The translations under genes and the position numbers were made by a program. Of a DNA stretch of 64,000 nt, positions 1 through 10,186 are shown one piece after another; position 1 is the stretch's first letter, and each line of letters opens with the position of its first letter. A model generated the notes under the pieces. It worked only from the letters and a program-made list of their open reading frames with translations. It ran no database searches and was not told the origin of the DNA. The stretch covers positions 63,938,257 to 64,002,256 of the forward strand of contig CP154956.1 of the NCBI GenBank assembly GCA_039621445.1. The letters run 5' to 3'. The DNA is from Euglena gracilis (taxonomy: Eukaryota > Euglenida > Euglenophyceae > Euglenales).

Positions 1-142
1 GACTTCAGCCTGTTTTGGGGGGGGGGGAGGGAGTCCCCTTCATTGACAAAAAAAGGCCATTTTTGGTGCCGCAACTGGGACGATCCCCTAGGGAGGGGGG
101 TTCCAGCTCTGAGGCTGGAAATTCTGTGTTGGCTGCAAAAGC
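1..142. other. No gene recognised
   Basis: Short stretch with a G run near base 18 and a GGGG-rich tract near 95-105. I see no exon or repeat boundary in it. It is probably still inside the Helitron that follows, because the recognisable helicase-associated protein already starts at about 230. Confidence 0.3.
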
Positions 143-229
143 TTGCTGGCTGACCCCCTGAAACTGCGCATTATGCAAGAAAAAAAATTATTAATTCTCC
201 CAAATTTGCGCTGGCCAGCTCCGACTCAA

Positions 230-475
230 TTTGCCCATTTGTGGCCTATTTTTGGTGGGTTTTTGCATCATCAATACCCCGGGGACAATCATCCAACGGT
301 GGCTCGCCTACCCGTACATCTGCCCAATCAACAAACAATTACGTTTGATGCTATGGAAGGTCTGGCTGAAGTGGAGCAAAGGGCTGGGCAGACAATGCTT
401 ACGGAGTGGTTGGAGTACAACCAAACAGGGGTGTCTTCCTTTCAGATTCAAAACCTGCCTGTGGACCTAAACTAA
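230..475 (+). pseudogene. Helitron protein fragment upstream of helicase
   Basis: The frame gives DNHPTVARLPVHLPNQQ, then an acidic stretch and TMLTEWLEYNQ. This matches the part of Helitron proteins that reads roughly xVxRLxVHLPNQQxVxF followed by TMLTxWFxxN. It lies N-terminal to the helicase core and is specific for Helitrons rather than cellular PIF1. The frame stops at 473-475, after LPVDLN. The next recognisable piece begins near 968, with about 490 bases of AT-rich, TATA-repeat-containing sequence between them. Confidence 0.7.
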
Positions 476-967
476 ACCCCCCCAAAAAACATTCCCAGGG
501 GTACAGGTATGACAATTGGGCCAGGGTAAACATTTGTGGGACATTACTTGCTGTTTCTAATTATATTTCAGTTTAACGTTTTGATGAACCAGCTGTTGAG
601 GCCAGTTTTTTTTCAAACATTATATTTATGTTTGTTAATATATATATATATATATATCATATTGTTAATTTTACATTATATGTTTATTTATGTTTATCTA
701 CCAAAATTCTCTTCGAAGTAAAACATTGCCAAAAGATGGGGCACGAGCAGTAGGGGATGGGGCAACACACCAGGAATGCACCGCAGCCTCTTGATCAAAG
801 TTCCAATAAATCAACATTCTCATCCACTGGATGCTGTCCACGGAGAACCTGTCAGAAAAAGAGGAATTTATAATAATATTTTGCAGCATAGCAATGCAAA
901 ACAGCCCCCCTCCCACAAATACCCCTGAAACTGTCTTTTTCGCGATGGCCATGACCTCACCTATGTT

Positions 968-1273
968 GACTTTCCACTGCATTTTGTGTGGGACACGTCA
1001 GGCAAGCAAGGCAACTACAGGTGGAGACCACGCCAAAGAGGAGCTGGCAGCATTGGGCGCATTTACTTTGTTTCCCCTCGTGCGGGCGAAAAATACTACT
1101 TGCGGCTGCTCCTCCATCATGTCAAAGGTGCTACCTGCTGGGACCAGCTGCGTGAGGTGAATGGCCAGTTGGCAGCTACATTTCAAGAGGCGTGTCACCC
1201 AGAGTTTTTTGCCCACTATACCGGCACCCCTGCACTTGCAGGGGTGAGAAATCGGGAGGTTTTTCATTCATGA
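968..1273 (+). pseudogene. Helitron fragment, IGRIYFVSP region
   Basis: Reads DFPLHFVWD, then a basic stretch and IGRIYFVSPRAGEKYYLR, LLLHHVKGAT and TFQEA. This is the diagnostic Helitron block (DFPxxFVW...IGRxYFVxPxxGERYYLRLLLxxVxGAT) just upstream of the helicase. Similarity fades after TFQEA at about 1195; the rest of the open frame to 1273 is probably non-coding, and the next segment restarts at 1362 behind a good acceptor. Confidence 0.78.
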
Positions 1274-1361
1274 AACTTACGTCCCCTGGCTGTCAATGCA
1301 AGAACTGATGTGATCATTTGTATAAAAAAAACTCTGAAGCTAACTTCGAGGCCTTTTGCAG

Positions 1362-1600
1362 GATGATGAGGAATGGATCCAATCTGGCTTCTTTTTCGGC
1401 ATCCCACAAAAGCAAAAAAACCATGGTCCAAAACTGCCCACACACATGGTCAGGCGACACTGCAAAGGTGGGGTGGATGGCTCAGCAAATGCTAAAATCA
1501 TGTTTTTTGTTGCATTCTGTATTTGACATTTCCCGGTTCTTCTCAGAAAAAATGCCGCCACTTCCATCATTCAATGCAAAGCATATCCTGCTCAACTACT
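1362..1600 (+). pseudogene. Helitron fragment starting DDEEW
   Basis: Begins directly after a pyrimidine-rich tract ending TTTTGCAG, a good splice acceptor, with DDEEWIQ. This is the sequence expected to follow the EAC...GLL segment in Helitron proteins. The frame continues to about 1600 with no strong further similarity. The clean acceptor is the best single argument that at least some of the interruptions are real spliceosomal introns. Confidence 0.55.
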
Positions 1601-1635
1601 TACACTTCATGAATGACATCGGGGGGGGGGGGCAG

Positions 1636-1889
1636 AAAAAAAAGCCTGCTTCCGTTGCCTTGCTGAAGCAAAGCAGCACTTCACAGCCCCACAATTGCGG
1701 AATTTGTTTGTTGTCATCTTGGACTTCAATGAGCCTAAAGACCCAAAAGCTCTCTGGGAAAAATTCCTTGATGACTTCATGGAAGACAAGAAATGGGCAG
1801 CTGCAAAACAGGGATTGGCATGCAGCCGAGAAGAGCTGGCCAATGCAGCTTTGTGGGATGTTGAAATGATTTTGCAACCAAAGATCTGA
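1636..1889 (+). pseudogene. Helitron fragment, LRNLFVVIL region
   Basis: The frame reads AEAKQHFTAPQLRNLFVVIL, then a segment with DPKALWEKFLDDFMED, ending at a TGA at 1887-1889. This corresponds to the SPxQLRxLFVxIL...P.ALWxxFxxxxxED stretch of Helitron proteins before the Walker A motif. A 12-G run at 1621-1632 separates it from the preceding piece and shifts the frame. Confidence 0.72.
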
Positions 1890-2189
1890 TAAAAATACAC
1901 CGGCTTGGTGTTGTTTTATTACTCTGTCAAAACCAATGACGAATTTCAAATGCTGATAAAATACACCAGGGGATTTCTCAAAGGAGGGGAGAGGGTCCAG
2001 CCAGCCGGTGCTGGCTGGACTGGGGGGGGGGTGACAGGTCCAGGGTCCTTCTTTGCCCCCTGTAAAAACCTTTTGATTTGCGGAATTTCAGATCTTTGCG
2101 GACAACAAATGGGGCAGACTCTTCGTCGCTGGCCAAATATGCCGTTTCCACACCCTCCCCCCCGGCATGACCGCATTCCAGAAATTCGT

Positions 2190-2381
2190 CGTATGGAGAC
2201 AACGTACGACGCTGCACAAGAACAAAACAAGGTTGACAACATGCTGGCCATGTGCAACGTGGAGCAGAAAGCCATTTTTGAACACATCACCCAAGAGCTG
2301 CATGCATCACCCACCAAATCCAAATGCTTTTTCTTGTACGCGTGTGGTGGCTGTGGGAAATCCAGGCTTTTTCGGAAATAA
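2190..2381 (+). pseudogene. Helitron helicase, Walker A segment
   Basis: Reads VEQKAIFEHI, then CFFLYACGGCGKSRLF. GGCGKS is the P-loop (helicase motif I) that binds ATP phosphates; the upstream helix LNxEQxxxF.xI is typical of PIF1/Helitron helicases. The frame stops straight after the motif, and the continuation is in another frame from 2394. Upstream, bases 1996-2021 hold a perfect short palindrome (GTCCAGCCAGC and its complement) in an apparently inserted stretch. Confidence 0.8.
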
Positions 2382-2393
2382 TTGTGACGCCAT

Positions 2394-2520
2394 TTGTGCC
2401 AAAAAAGCCTGTGGAGAACATTTTTGCTGGAGCTGCTGCTGGCCCATGTTCGTGCACGTGGACAAATTGCCAAATGGACAGCAGCCTTTTGTGGTTTCCC
2501 AAAATTTAAACTTCGACTGA
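2394..2520 (+). pseudogene. Helitron helicase, post-Walker A segment
   Basis: Reads TFLLELLLAHVRARGQIA, the helix that follows the P-loop in Helitron helicases (usual form TFLxNxLLAxVRxxGxIAL). It should continue as AVASSGIAA; that part reappears about 230 bases later, so this segment is cut by inserted sequence or an intron. Confidence 0.6.
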
Positions 2521-2727
2521 CTTTCACCGCCAGTGCAAAAAAAAACAACCTGCCCAACGCGATTATTAAAGAAAAATGCAATATTATTTGTTGCAATATT
2601 TCCTGACAAACTGGAGAATTTGCACACATTTTCCTCCCCTACTGTGTTTGGGGGCATCAATCACCAGATCACCAGTGCCTGCAGACAGCTGCTATGGTGC
2701 ACTTTGCTCCCCCCCCCCCAATCAAGC

Positions 2728-2900
2728 TGCAGCCCAGAACCATTGCCACTGCAATGACGGGCATTGCAGCCGTGCTTCTGACAGGAGGCACAACTGTGCA
2801 CTCCCGATTTGCTATTCCAGTTCCACTGTTGGACAAAGAGCCAAAGAGTTCAGGCCAGACATTTGCTGACAAAATTCAACGTTTCCATTTAACACTAACG
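2728..2900 (+). pseudogene. Helitron helicase motif Ia segment
   Basis: After a run ending CTGCAG the frame reads TIATAMTGIAAVLLTGG, then TTVHSRFAIPVPL. GIAAxLLxGGxTxHSxFxIP is a hallmark of PIF1/Helitron helicases immediately after motif I. The stretch from about 2500 to 2728 carries no similarity. Confidence 0.78.
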
Positions 2901-3062
2901 TAACAGCAACTACAAACAATGTCTTCAACCAGGGTTTTGAATGATGGGGGGGAAATGGGACTTGATCAACTTTTCTAGCAGAAAATGGCGACATCAATGG
3001 AATCAAAAATTGTGCTTTCAGCAGCTCTTTAATTTGGCAAAATGGTTTCCCCACATTATCAT

Positions 3063-3170
3063 CAAATGTGCTGGCTCCATCACCTTGCAATCAGAAAGAG
3101 CAAAAATTTTGCGTGATGCTGCCATGATTGTCCTCGACGAGGCAACCATGGGGGAAGGCCTGATGTTTCA
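3063..3170 (+). pseudogene. Helitron helicase, Walker B segment
   Basis: Reads KCAGSITLQSERAKILRDA, then AMIVLDEATM. The DEAT sequence is the Walker B/motif II position (usually WDEAPM in Helitrons, hydrolysing ATP with Mg2+). The change of W to L and P to T suggests an old or diverged copy. Confidence 0.72.
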
Positions 3171-3326
3171 CCAAGGTTTCTTTCAGTTCATTGGCAGTTC
3201 ATTGTCAACACATCCACAGCCCCCTGTTCTTCCTGTCACTCCCTTCCAGAAAACTGCCCAGACAGTGCAGAATTTTTTTTAAAAAAATCCTCTCAATTCT
3301 CCTTCCATGGTGAATGACGAAAAAAA

Positions 3327-3415
3327 GGCTAGGGTCAGGGTCAGGGTTACACCACACATGGTCAGGGTGAGGTTGAAAAAAAAGGTCAGGGTCGGGGTTA
3401 GGGTGAAGGTTAAAA
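3327..3415 (+). repeat. Degenerate TTAGGG/GGTCAGG-like repeat
   Basis: Contains repeated GGTCAGG/GGGTTAGG-type units with interruptions, resembling a degenerate interstitial telomere-like repeat. It lies between helicase fragments and is not part of the protein. Confidence 0.45.
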
Positions 3416-3599
3416 CGACACAGGGTTTTCCAAAGATAAAATAGTCAGTGCAGAGTTTAAAAAGCAAATGCAGTTTGGATGATTGGTGCAGATAGCGTCT
3501 ATTTCATGGATGGGTTGGTGTGGGTTCCGTTGAATGGCAGGAATAATGCTTCCGTATTGCAAGCAAACTATGCACAATTTAAAGAAACCTGGCTGTAAT

Positions 3600-3850
3600 G
3601 TGTTGATGACCTACTGCGAGACATCATGGGAAATGAGGACACCAGTTTGGCAGCCATTCCATTTGGGGGCAAATTGGTGCTCCTTTCAGGAGACTTTCAA
3701 CCAGGCTGAATTTCACCAATCTGGGGGGAATTCAGGCTGTTTTTGACAACTACCTCCTGTGGTACCACACGCAGGGCGCGCCGGCACTGTGAAAGCCACC
3801 CTCATGAAACACTCCTTGTGGGAACATTTCAAAATACTCAAGTTGACAAC
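3600..3850 (+). pseudogene. Helitron helicase, GGKLVLLSGDF segment
   Basis: One frame gives DDLLRDIM, then AIPFGGKLVLLSGDF, motif III of PIF1/Helitron helicases, which couples ATP hydrolysis to strand movement. After a frame change, KATLMKHSLWEHFKILKLTT matches the S.LW..F..L.LT.NMR segment; the NMR itself is found only at about 4160, after another gap. Confidence 0.72.
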
Positions 3851-4140
3851 CATGCCATTTTGAAATGAACATTGACCCTTTACCAAGATTGCTCAATGGC
3901 TGCCCTATCAGATGTGCTGATCCCTCACTCCTCACTGTTTCAATTTTAAAGCGTCTGAGCAATACAAATATCAATTTATGTCCTGATACTGCGATGTGTC
4001 TGAAAGTGACAATGTGCCCATTTCACAATGTGTCAATATCAGAATGTGTCAAAAAGGTAATGTGCCAATTTATGACCAACATGGGTTGAAAACGTGTTTT
4101 CAGGCGTTCAGTTTGGGCTTTCATTGACTTGCAAAGAAAT

Positions 4141-4300
4141 GGCATGTATCAAACAAACATGCGTGTCCAACGCCTGATCCATGATCCCGCTGCCCAAGAA
4201 AACGCAAGACAATTTGCTGAGTGGTTGCTGCAAATTGGAGATGGACAAATGGAGACTGTGCAGATACCCGAAAAAATGCGTGTAGTCCTGGGTTTTTCTC
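4141..4300 (+). pseudogene. Helitron helicase, NMR...WLLQIGDG segment
   Basis: Reads NMRVQ, then FAEWLLQIGDGQ and VQIPEKM. In Helitrons this is LTxNMRV...FAxWLLxIGxG...IxIPxxM, which follows the S.LW..F segment. Similarity stops after about 4300; the open frame to 4752 looks like chance. Confidence 0.75.
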
Positions 4301-5106
4301 CTGCCCAGGTTTTGTCTGCAAGGTTAATAACAAAACTTATAGCAGCATGTCGGCAGGAAAGGCGCACGCTGTCCTTTTTCCCCACCCAGGAGGCCTTGAG
4401 AGGGGTGTGTCCAGACCCCCTTCCCACATGGGGGGAACCTGGGAAAAGCTTTGTGATGTGGATGGGCCAAAGACCACAGGCCAAATTGTTGCAAAAACCC
4501 CTGATTTTCTTTGAAAATTATTCCCTGCACTCTTTTGAATCGTCCAATTCTTTCCCGTTTGAAGATCACCAAATCACCAAAATTCGTTTCTCACACAATC
4601 GAAAGATGACAAATTGCAAAAAAAAACCCCAGCTGAAGATTTTACCGACCATTTGCAGCTCATTCGATGTGTGTTTCCATCTTTGGAGACTGGCGCTTTT
4701 GATGGCAGCAGTCAGTGCTTCACAAGAAACATGTCTTTTTGCACACATATAGAAAAAAAATGAACATGTATTTCTTCCCTTATGAAGCTCTGCCCAAAAT
4801 GCATGTATTCTGACAACGCTGAACAAATACGTGGATGATATGAACACATCCATTCTCCACCTACATGAAGGACAGGAGTACGAGTACCTGAGCGCTTATC
4901 CTGCCATTTCTTATTCTGCATCAGCCCTGAATTCCCGGGGGGATACGGGGGTATTCTATTTGTGATTTTTCCCACAAAACCATGACAATCAGCCTGTTTC
5001 GTCTGTGGCATTACTCTGGACAAGGACAACTGGCAGGTATGTGTAAATAGAACCCCATAAGAAAAGCAATGATGATGTCTGGCTGTAGCCATTAACACTG
5101 TCGTAG

Positions 5107-5412
5107 ATGGGACTGGCTCATATTTTTGAGAAATGGTATGCTGCTGACTATTTTGGACCCGAGGCTGCTGAGATGGAAATGCAATTTCCCATTGAAGTCC
5201 TCAACACCCTGCTGACCTCAGGCCTACCCCCTCATCGTTTGGTTTTGAAGCAAGGCGCCCCCGTCGTGTTCTTGCGCAACCTGAACCGTCGCCAAGGGTT
5301 GATGAATGGAACCCGTGGAGTGGTTGTGGAATGTCGAAGGAACAGTTCCTTCTCATTCCTGGGGAGGGTTCGCAACTCTCCCAGACAGGTTTCTGGGCCA
5401 AAAACCAGATAA
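5107..5412 (+). pseudogene. Helitron helicase, PPHRL..GAPVVFLRNLN segment
   Basis: Reads FPIEVLNTL, SGLPPHRLVLKQGAPVVFLR, then NLNRRQGLMNGTRGVVV. This is the strongly conserved C-terminal half of PIF1/Helitron helicases (FLN.L..SGLPPH.L.LK.G.P..LLRNL....GL.NGTR..V). It is the best preserved piece of the element. Confidence 0.85.
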
Positions 5413-5619
5413 TCACTCTGAAAAAACCAGTCACCCATCCGGGGAGGGGTCGGCCAGTGACCAAATAATTGTACGCTCCCAATTCAGATGTTGGTGACAA
5501 TGTTGGTGAAAATGCAATTTCTTTCATAATATCTTTTCTCCTCAGCTGAAAGGTCGCATACGTGTTCAACTGATATTTATTCTGCACACCACTGTTCCCT
5601 CCCACTGCTACGCAAAATG

Positions 5620-5740
5620 CCTACGTGTTAGGCTCACATCTGGAAGCCACTGTGGTGAGATTGTTGCAGTGCCCCGAATCAATCTCACCCCTGGGAGTGA
5701 AATTGATGGAAATGCACAGGGGATTTCTTGGTCCATCGTG
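5620..5740 (+). pseudogene. Helitron helicase, IPRI.LTP segment
   Basis: One frame gives GEIVAVPRINLTPGSEI, equivalent to the G..v.IPRI.L.P segment between the NGTR box and the final MTINKSQGQ box. The following PFxFxRxQFP part is scrambled by homopolymer runs and then cut by the MITE at 5972-6342. Confidence 0.6.
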
Positions 5741-5971
5741 TTTCTACCAGTCGAGCTCAGTCCAACTGACACCAACTCACACTCCCCAAAACACCCAGAA
5801 TGGCTGCACTTGGCTGCCAAGCTGCCCCCAAAAAAAACCGACATGCGGCACAAAAAAAGAACTTCACCCACTATCCCCTCCAATTCAGAAAAAAATCCCC
5901 TGCTGCTGTCCCTTTCATTCGTCGTCACCCACACCGTTTTTCATATGTCGTTTTCATCACCTTTACAACTA

Positions 5972-6342
5972 AACCCTCCTCCCAAATAATCCCCCCCCCT
6001 TGGGGTCCAACTTTGGCGACCGAATAAATACCCCCCCATCTCGCACCGACGACCCGGATTTTGACCTTAAAATGTTGATAAAAAATCACAATATCTGGCA
6101 ACAAATTACGAAAAAAAATTGACATTTCGGGCTCATCTGGTATTTCGAAGTTGCTAAATTTCATGAAAAAGTACAAAAATGACTCCAAGGGGGGGTTTGG
6201 GTGCTATTTTGGACCCCACGAAGTTTGAAATTTTCGAAAATTTTGGGGTGATGTTTCTTCCCCCCAACCCCCCCTCCTGGGGCGGGGCTTCACGCGAAAG
6301 AAAAAAAATACTCCCGGGGGGGCATTATTTGGGAGGGGGGTT
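5972..6342. mobile_element. TA-flanked MITE inside the Helitron
   Basis: Terminal inverted repeats of about 25-30 bases read AACCCTCCTCCCAAATAAT plus a C run at the left, and the reverse complement at the right. TA dinucleotides flank both ends (5970-5971, 6343-6344), as expected for a target duplication. It has no coding capacity. The interior shares an inverted stretch (AATCACAATATCTGGCAACA around 6086) with the second copy at 54965-55258. It splits the helicase between the IPRI.LTP and MTINKSQGQ boxes, so it inserted after the Helitron. Confidence 0.7.
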
Positions 6343-6464
6343 TAGCATTTTACATCATTAATTCTGACATTATTCCTTTCATTCGACTTTTCCATTGCAC
6401 TGTTCATTTCTGAAGCCCCCATGTTCACAGTTTGAATGACGGCGTGCCCCTAATATCCAATTCG

Positions 6465-6964
6465 TCTGGCGTATTGCATGACCATAAACAAATCACAAGG
6501 CCAGGCCAGGGTGTTCATTGGTGTCTTTTGGCGTTCATAAAAATTCTACAAATAAGCCTCCGCACAAATTCAAGCGATTTTTGAACCTTGCATGTGTGCA
6601 CTCATGTGAGACCTTCACCTTTCCTGTGAAAAACGCCTTTTTTCGCAAAAAACATTTAGACATGACTGGAGCACGGGGGGGGGGAGTGGGGGTGATGGTG
6701 AAGATACACCTTCAAAAAAAAAAACTGTTTCTAATGTTTCCTCCACTTCTGTGCGCCCTGCAGCTGACCTTTGATCGTGTTGGTGTGTGGTTACCAGCCC
6801 CAGTTTTCAGCCACGGCCAACTTTATGTTGCATGTTCACGAGTTGGTGACGGCAACAAACTGTGGATTGCTGCTGCAAACCTCTCTCAATTCCACTGTAA
6901 CAGCTGTGCTTTTTTCAACTACTTTTTGCACCCGTCGACTCACAGCACCCGGGGGGGGGTCCTG
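6465..6964 (+). pseudogene. Helitron helicase C-terminal motifs
   Basis: At 6471-6530 one frame gives YCMTINKSQGQARV (motif V/VI region). At about 6765-6895 another gives LTFDRVGVWLPAPVFSHGQ, then LYVACSRVGD. MTINKSQGQ and FSHGQLYVA.SRV are the two last boxes of PIF1/Helitron helicases. About 230 bases with a poly-G tract lie between them. This marks the C-terminal end of the helicase; a further short frame to 6964 is not recognisable. Confidence 0.8.
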
Positions 6965-7849
6965 ATGGCCGGCTGCAAAAAAAAAACGTCCCCAAGCAGG
7001 TAGAGGATCCAGCGCAGGGGGGGGGGGACATGGCATTTACTGCAAAGCCTGCCTGGAAACAGCTGGCAAAAAAAAAGCAACAGGCTGGACCCCACCTACC
7101 CCTCACCCCAGGGGTCTTTTGCCTTGAAAAAGAAAAGATAAATTCTCTCAATGACCCAAACCCCCACCCATTTTTCAAAAACCGTCCATTTGCCAGGCCA
7201 CACTGACCTACCCCTCTGGGAGGAGGCCAATGCCCCCCCAGCCCACCCAGCCACTCTTAAACCCCCAACCCCAGGGGTTGCAAATCATTTGATACAACCA
7301 ACAGTGGATTTGTGGACTTAACTGACTGCTGGAGCCTCAAACGCAGCCCAAGGAGTGAAAAATATTGTATGGACCGAACTTCTCACGTGAGACGCTACAT
7401 TCGCACTGACACGTTTGTTCACCTTGATCGCACCCTCACCCTCGCATTGCCATGCGCTCATCTCTGGAAAACTGTGTTTGCTTTCGTCAGCCTCATCATT
7501 GGAACCAGAGAGAGACATTCACCTTCACTTCTGCCCACATCCTTTGCGTGTTACCGTGACAGGGGGAGAGCTAGCTACCTGCCCTTTCATAGTTGGCAAC
7601 CCCCAAAAAACCCCCATCATAAAGCATTTTCCTTTGACCTCCCGGGGGGGGGGTTTCCAGCAAGTCAGCTGGAAAAGGATGCTGATCAGAAAAAATGCTG
7701 CCAGAAGCCAGGGGGGGTTGATCTTGGAACATGTAGGAGAATTGCAAGAAAGTCGAGAGATGGCATAAGCTCCCCCCCCCTTGCCCCCCCCCCCCCTCAT
7801 AGCCACTCATAGGTGGACGAATGGGGTTTGGGGTGTCTGCCCTCGGCAG
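6965..7849. other. Helitron tail or Exo70 intron, no assigned gene
   Basis: Contains long open frames without recognisable similarity, G and C runs (7018-7029, 7649-7658, 7771-7797) and possibly the 3' end of the Helitron. It ends at the CCTCGGCAG acceptor of the Exo70-like exon, so it should be the upstream intron of that gene. Confidence 0.35.
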
Positions 7850-7960
7850 ATGTTTGCAGAGTTCTTCGAGGAGTTTGACGCGCGTTACCACCAGCAACTG
7901 CACTTCAACGTGCCGGACGACCAGCTGCGAGCCACGCTGCAGCAGCTCATCCGTACTGAG
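7850..7960 (+). CDS. Exo70-like exocyst subunit, penultimate exon
   Basis: The exon (37 codons, phase 0 at both ends) lies between CGGCAG and GTCTGG splice sites and encodes FAEFFEEFDARYHQ, then VPDDQLRATLQQLI. Exo70 proteins have, near the C terminus, a segment F.. FN..FEE....Q..W.VPD.QLR.ELR..I..., and this matches in spacing. Exo70 binds phosphoinositides and helps the exocyst tether secretory vesicles at the plasma membrane. The reading frame joins directly to the next exon at 10187. The initial ATG of the exon is internal, not the start. Upstream exons were not found in the window: the sequence before it is the Helitron. Confidence 0.7.
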
Positions 7961-8054
7961 GTCTGGCCTCCCCTTCCTTTCTGGATGGGAAGTGGGGCTC
8001 TGTTTCTTTTGATCCCCAGTGCCAAAGAACTGCAGATTGAATGTCTCCCAAAAG

Positions 8055-9832
8055 CCCAGCGGGCAGGGAATTTCTTAAGCCCCCCCCCCCCCCCCCGGGG
8101 GGGCCCGCCAGCCAGCAGCTGAAATCCAGCCAACAGCCCAAATTCGGGCTGGGAGCCCACCCCCTGGGGGGGGGGGGTTGAGTGAAATAAAGTTGGGTCC
8201 AGCCGGCCGCAGGCTGGCCAGCCAACTAGGCTGCCAGCACACCTATCCCTGCATTTTCCCCCCTCATCACAGCTTTCGCCCTCAATGTCCAGCACATACA
8301 CTTGTGTGGCAGTAAGTAGGCTGTTCCTCCAGTCCCCATCCCGTCTGGTTCTAGTATCGAGTAGGCAAAAATGTTTTAGAGAATTTTGTTTTTCATCGAC
8401 CCAGCCCAGCCCAGGGCGCATGGTGGTAGGCTGGAGGGGGGGGTTCCTGGCTAGTCGGCCGACTAGTCGGCCGACTAGCCAATTGGTCAGCCGACTAGGC
8501 CTGGTCGGCAGCTAGTCGGCGAGACAGGGGGGGGGGGTCCTGGCTAGTCGGCCGACTAGTCGGCAAAATACCCACTCTAATGTACTAACGGGTCAAAACC
8601 GCCGACTTTTAAGCCCCCCCCCATGAAGAAAATTGTATGCAAACCAGTCGGTGGTCATAAAAATGGTCTGTGGCGGGCCCAAATCACCCGGAAATGGTCC
8701 GGATGGGTCCAAATAAGTGCCTTACACCAACATAAACACCCTCAGATGGAAATCTTTGGTCGCTGGGGGTAGGTGGGCCCTTGATGGGGGTCCGGAGGGG
8801 TAAAAAACCAAGGGATTACATGAAAATCCTTTAGAAATGCAAGCATTCTGCATCACGAGAGGCAGAAAACTCCCCCCTCCACCCCCATCCAAGCCTCAAA
8901 TAACAAAATCCCTTCTGTGTTGGCAACATACTCGGGGGCTAAGTCGTTTTTGTGGCTCATTTTGGCATAGGCAGGGGGGGGGGGCTCCGCCCCCCCCCCC
9001 CCGCACCCGCACCCCCCCTCAAATAACAAAATCCCTTCTATGTTGGCAACATACTTGGAGGGCTAAGTCCTTTTTGTGCGAAATTTTGACACAGGCGGGG
9101 GGGCTCCGAACCCCCCCCCCCCCCACCCCCCCTTAAAATAATAAAATCCCTTCTATGTTGGCAACATACTCGGGGGCTAAGTCGTTTTTGTGGCTCATTT
9201 TGGCATAGGCGGGGGGGGCGGGGCTCCGCCCTCCCCGCACCCCCCCTCAAATAACAAAATCCCTTCCATGCTCGCAATATACTTGGAGGGGTAAGTCCTT
9301 CTTGTGCAAATTTTGACTTATATTGAAAATCCAATGGGGAGAGGTGTTCTTTTGCCAAAAGAGGCCCAAAATGGACATTTCCCCCCCCCCAAGTTTTTGC
9401 ATATTCACCCCCGATTGGGGGGTTCTGGAGCCATTTGGGTGGGTTTTGACTGGTGTTGAGGTGATTTGGACAAAAGTTTTTTTCAGGGGGGGGGCTTAAA
9501 GTCGGCAGTTTTGACCGGTAAGTACATTAGGGTGGCTAGTCGGCCGACTAGCCAGGACCCCCCCCCCCTGTCTCGCCGACTAGCTGCCGACCAGGCCTAG
9601 TCGGCCGACCAATTGGCTGGTCGGCTGGCTAGTCGGCCGACTAGCCAGGACCCCCCCTCCAGCCTACCGTCTGCCACCCCAGCCCAGCCCCCTCCAGCCC
9701 GGACCCCCCCCCCTCCCCTCTTATCCCCCGGGGGGGTCCAGCCAGCAGCTCGTTTCCAGCCATCAGCTTTTTTGCCAGCTGGAGGCTGGACCCCCCCCCC
9801 GGGGGGTCCTTAAGAAATTCCCTGCTGGCGGG
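8055..9832. mobile_element. Large inverted-repeat element in the last Exo70 intron
   Basis: Outer arms share GGGAATTTCTTAAG near 8065 and its complement near 9808-9825, next to long C/G runs and GGGTCCAGCCAGC-type sequence. The element fills most of the 2.2-kb intron between the two Exo70 exons. No open reading frame of interest is present; it carries a second fold-back inside it. I could not define a target duplication. Confidence 0.5.
8426..9668. mobile_element. Fold-back element with GGCTAGTCGGCCGACTAG arms
   Basis: Arms of about 190-240 bases (8426-8616 and 9490-9668) are reverse complements, each containing several copies of CTAGTCGGCCGACTAG, itself a palindrome, and a G or C run. The interior (8850-9310) holds four tandem units of roughly 120 bases with AACAAAATCCCTTCTATG and GGCTAAGTCGTTTTTGTGG. 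Such structure is typical of non-autonomous fold-back transposons. It is nested in the larger element above. Confidence 0.65.
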
Positions 9833-10186
9833 CATTCGAGGGCCCTCAGGTGACGCAACATAAGCAATGGTTTTGAGTCTCCGAATTTTTATATGACAAC
9901 CCATTGAGTTTTAACCTTCCGCCTCTCCACTGTCGCATTTGATGTGTGCAGATACATGATTTATTTCCTGGTTTGTTCTATGTTAAACCTGCCCCTCTAA
10001 TAGAAGCGCGGGGGCAGGTAGGGTCCAAATAGAAGCGCACCCCCGCTGCCAGAGGTGGCAGTTGCTTGTAAGCGCACCCGCGCTTCTATTAGGGAGGGAG
10101 GTTTACGCAATTCTCGCCTTGCCGCATTGTGCTCTGCCTTGTGTCCGAGCATTCCCCGCCAACTCACCCCCCCCTCTTGCGGGCAG

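Larger units (their letters stand above)
143..6964 (+). mobile_element. Helitron, helicase-encoding part, interrupted
   Basis: Fragments on the + strand occur in the order found in Helitron Rep/helicase proteins: the region before the helicase, Walker A (GGCGKS), a GIAAxLLxGGxTxHSRF motif, Walker B-like VLDEAT, a GGKLVLLSGDF segment, LKQGAPVVFLRNLN, MTINKSQGQ and the final FSHGQLYVACSRV box. Helitron proteins nick and unwind DNA for rolling-circle-type transposition. The pieces lie in different frames, separated by 60-500 bases of AT-rich or homopolymer sequence. They are either exons of an intron-rich element or remains of a decayed one. The HUH nuclease domain and the left end are not visible and would lie upstream of the window. 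I did not find a convincing CTRR end or 3' hairpin. Confidence 0.82.

Noticed and set aside
4566-5098. Minus-strand frames within the Helitron region
   Set aside because: No recognisable motif; the region lies between helicase boxes on the + strand.
5970-6344. Intron-like excision of the TA-flanked MITE from the Helitron gene
   Set aside because: No GT occurs at its left end in the gene's orientation, unlike the hAT element, and the coding frame on the two sides is not clearly continuous.
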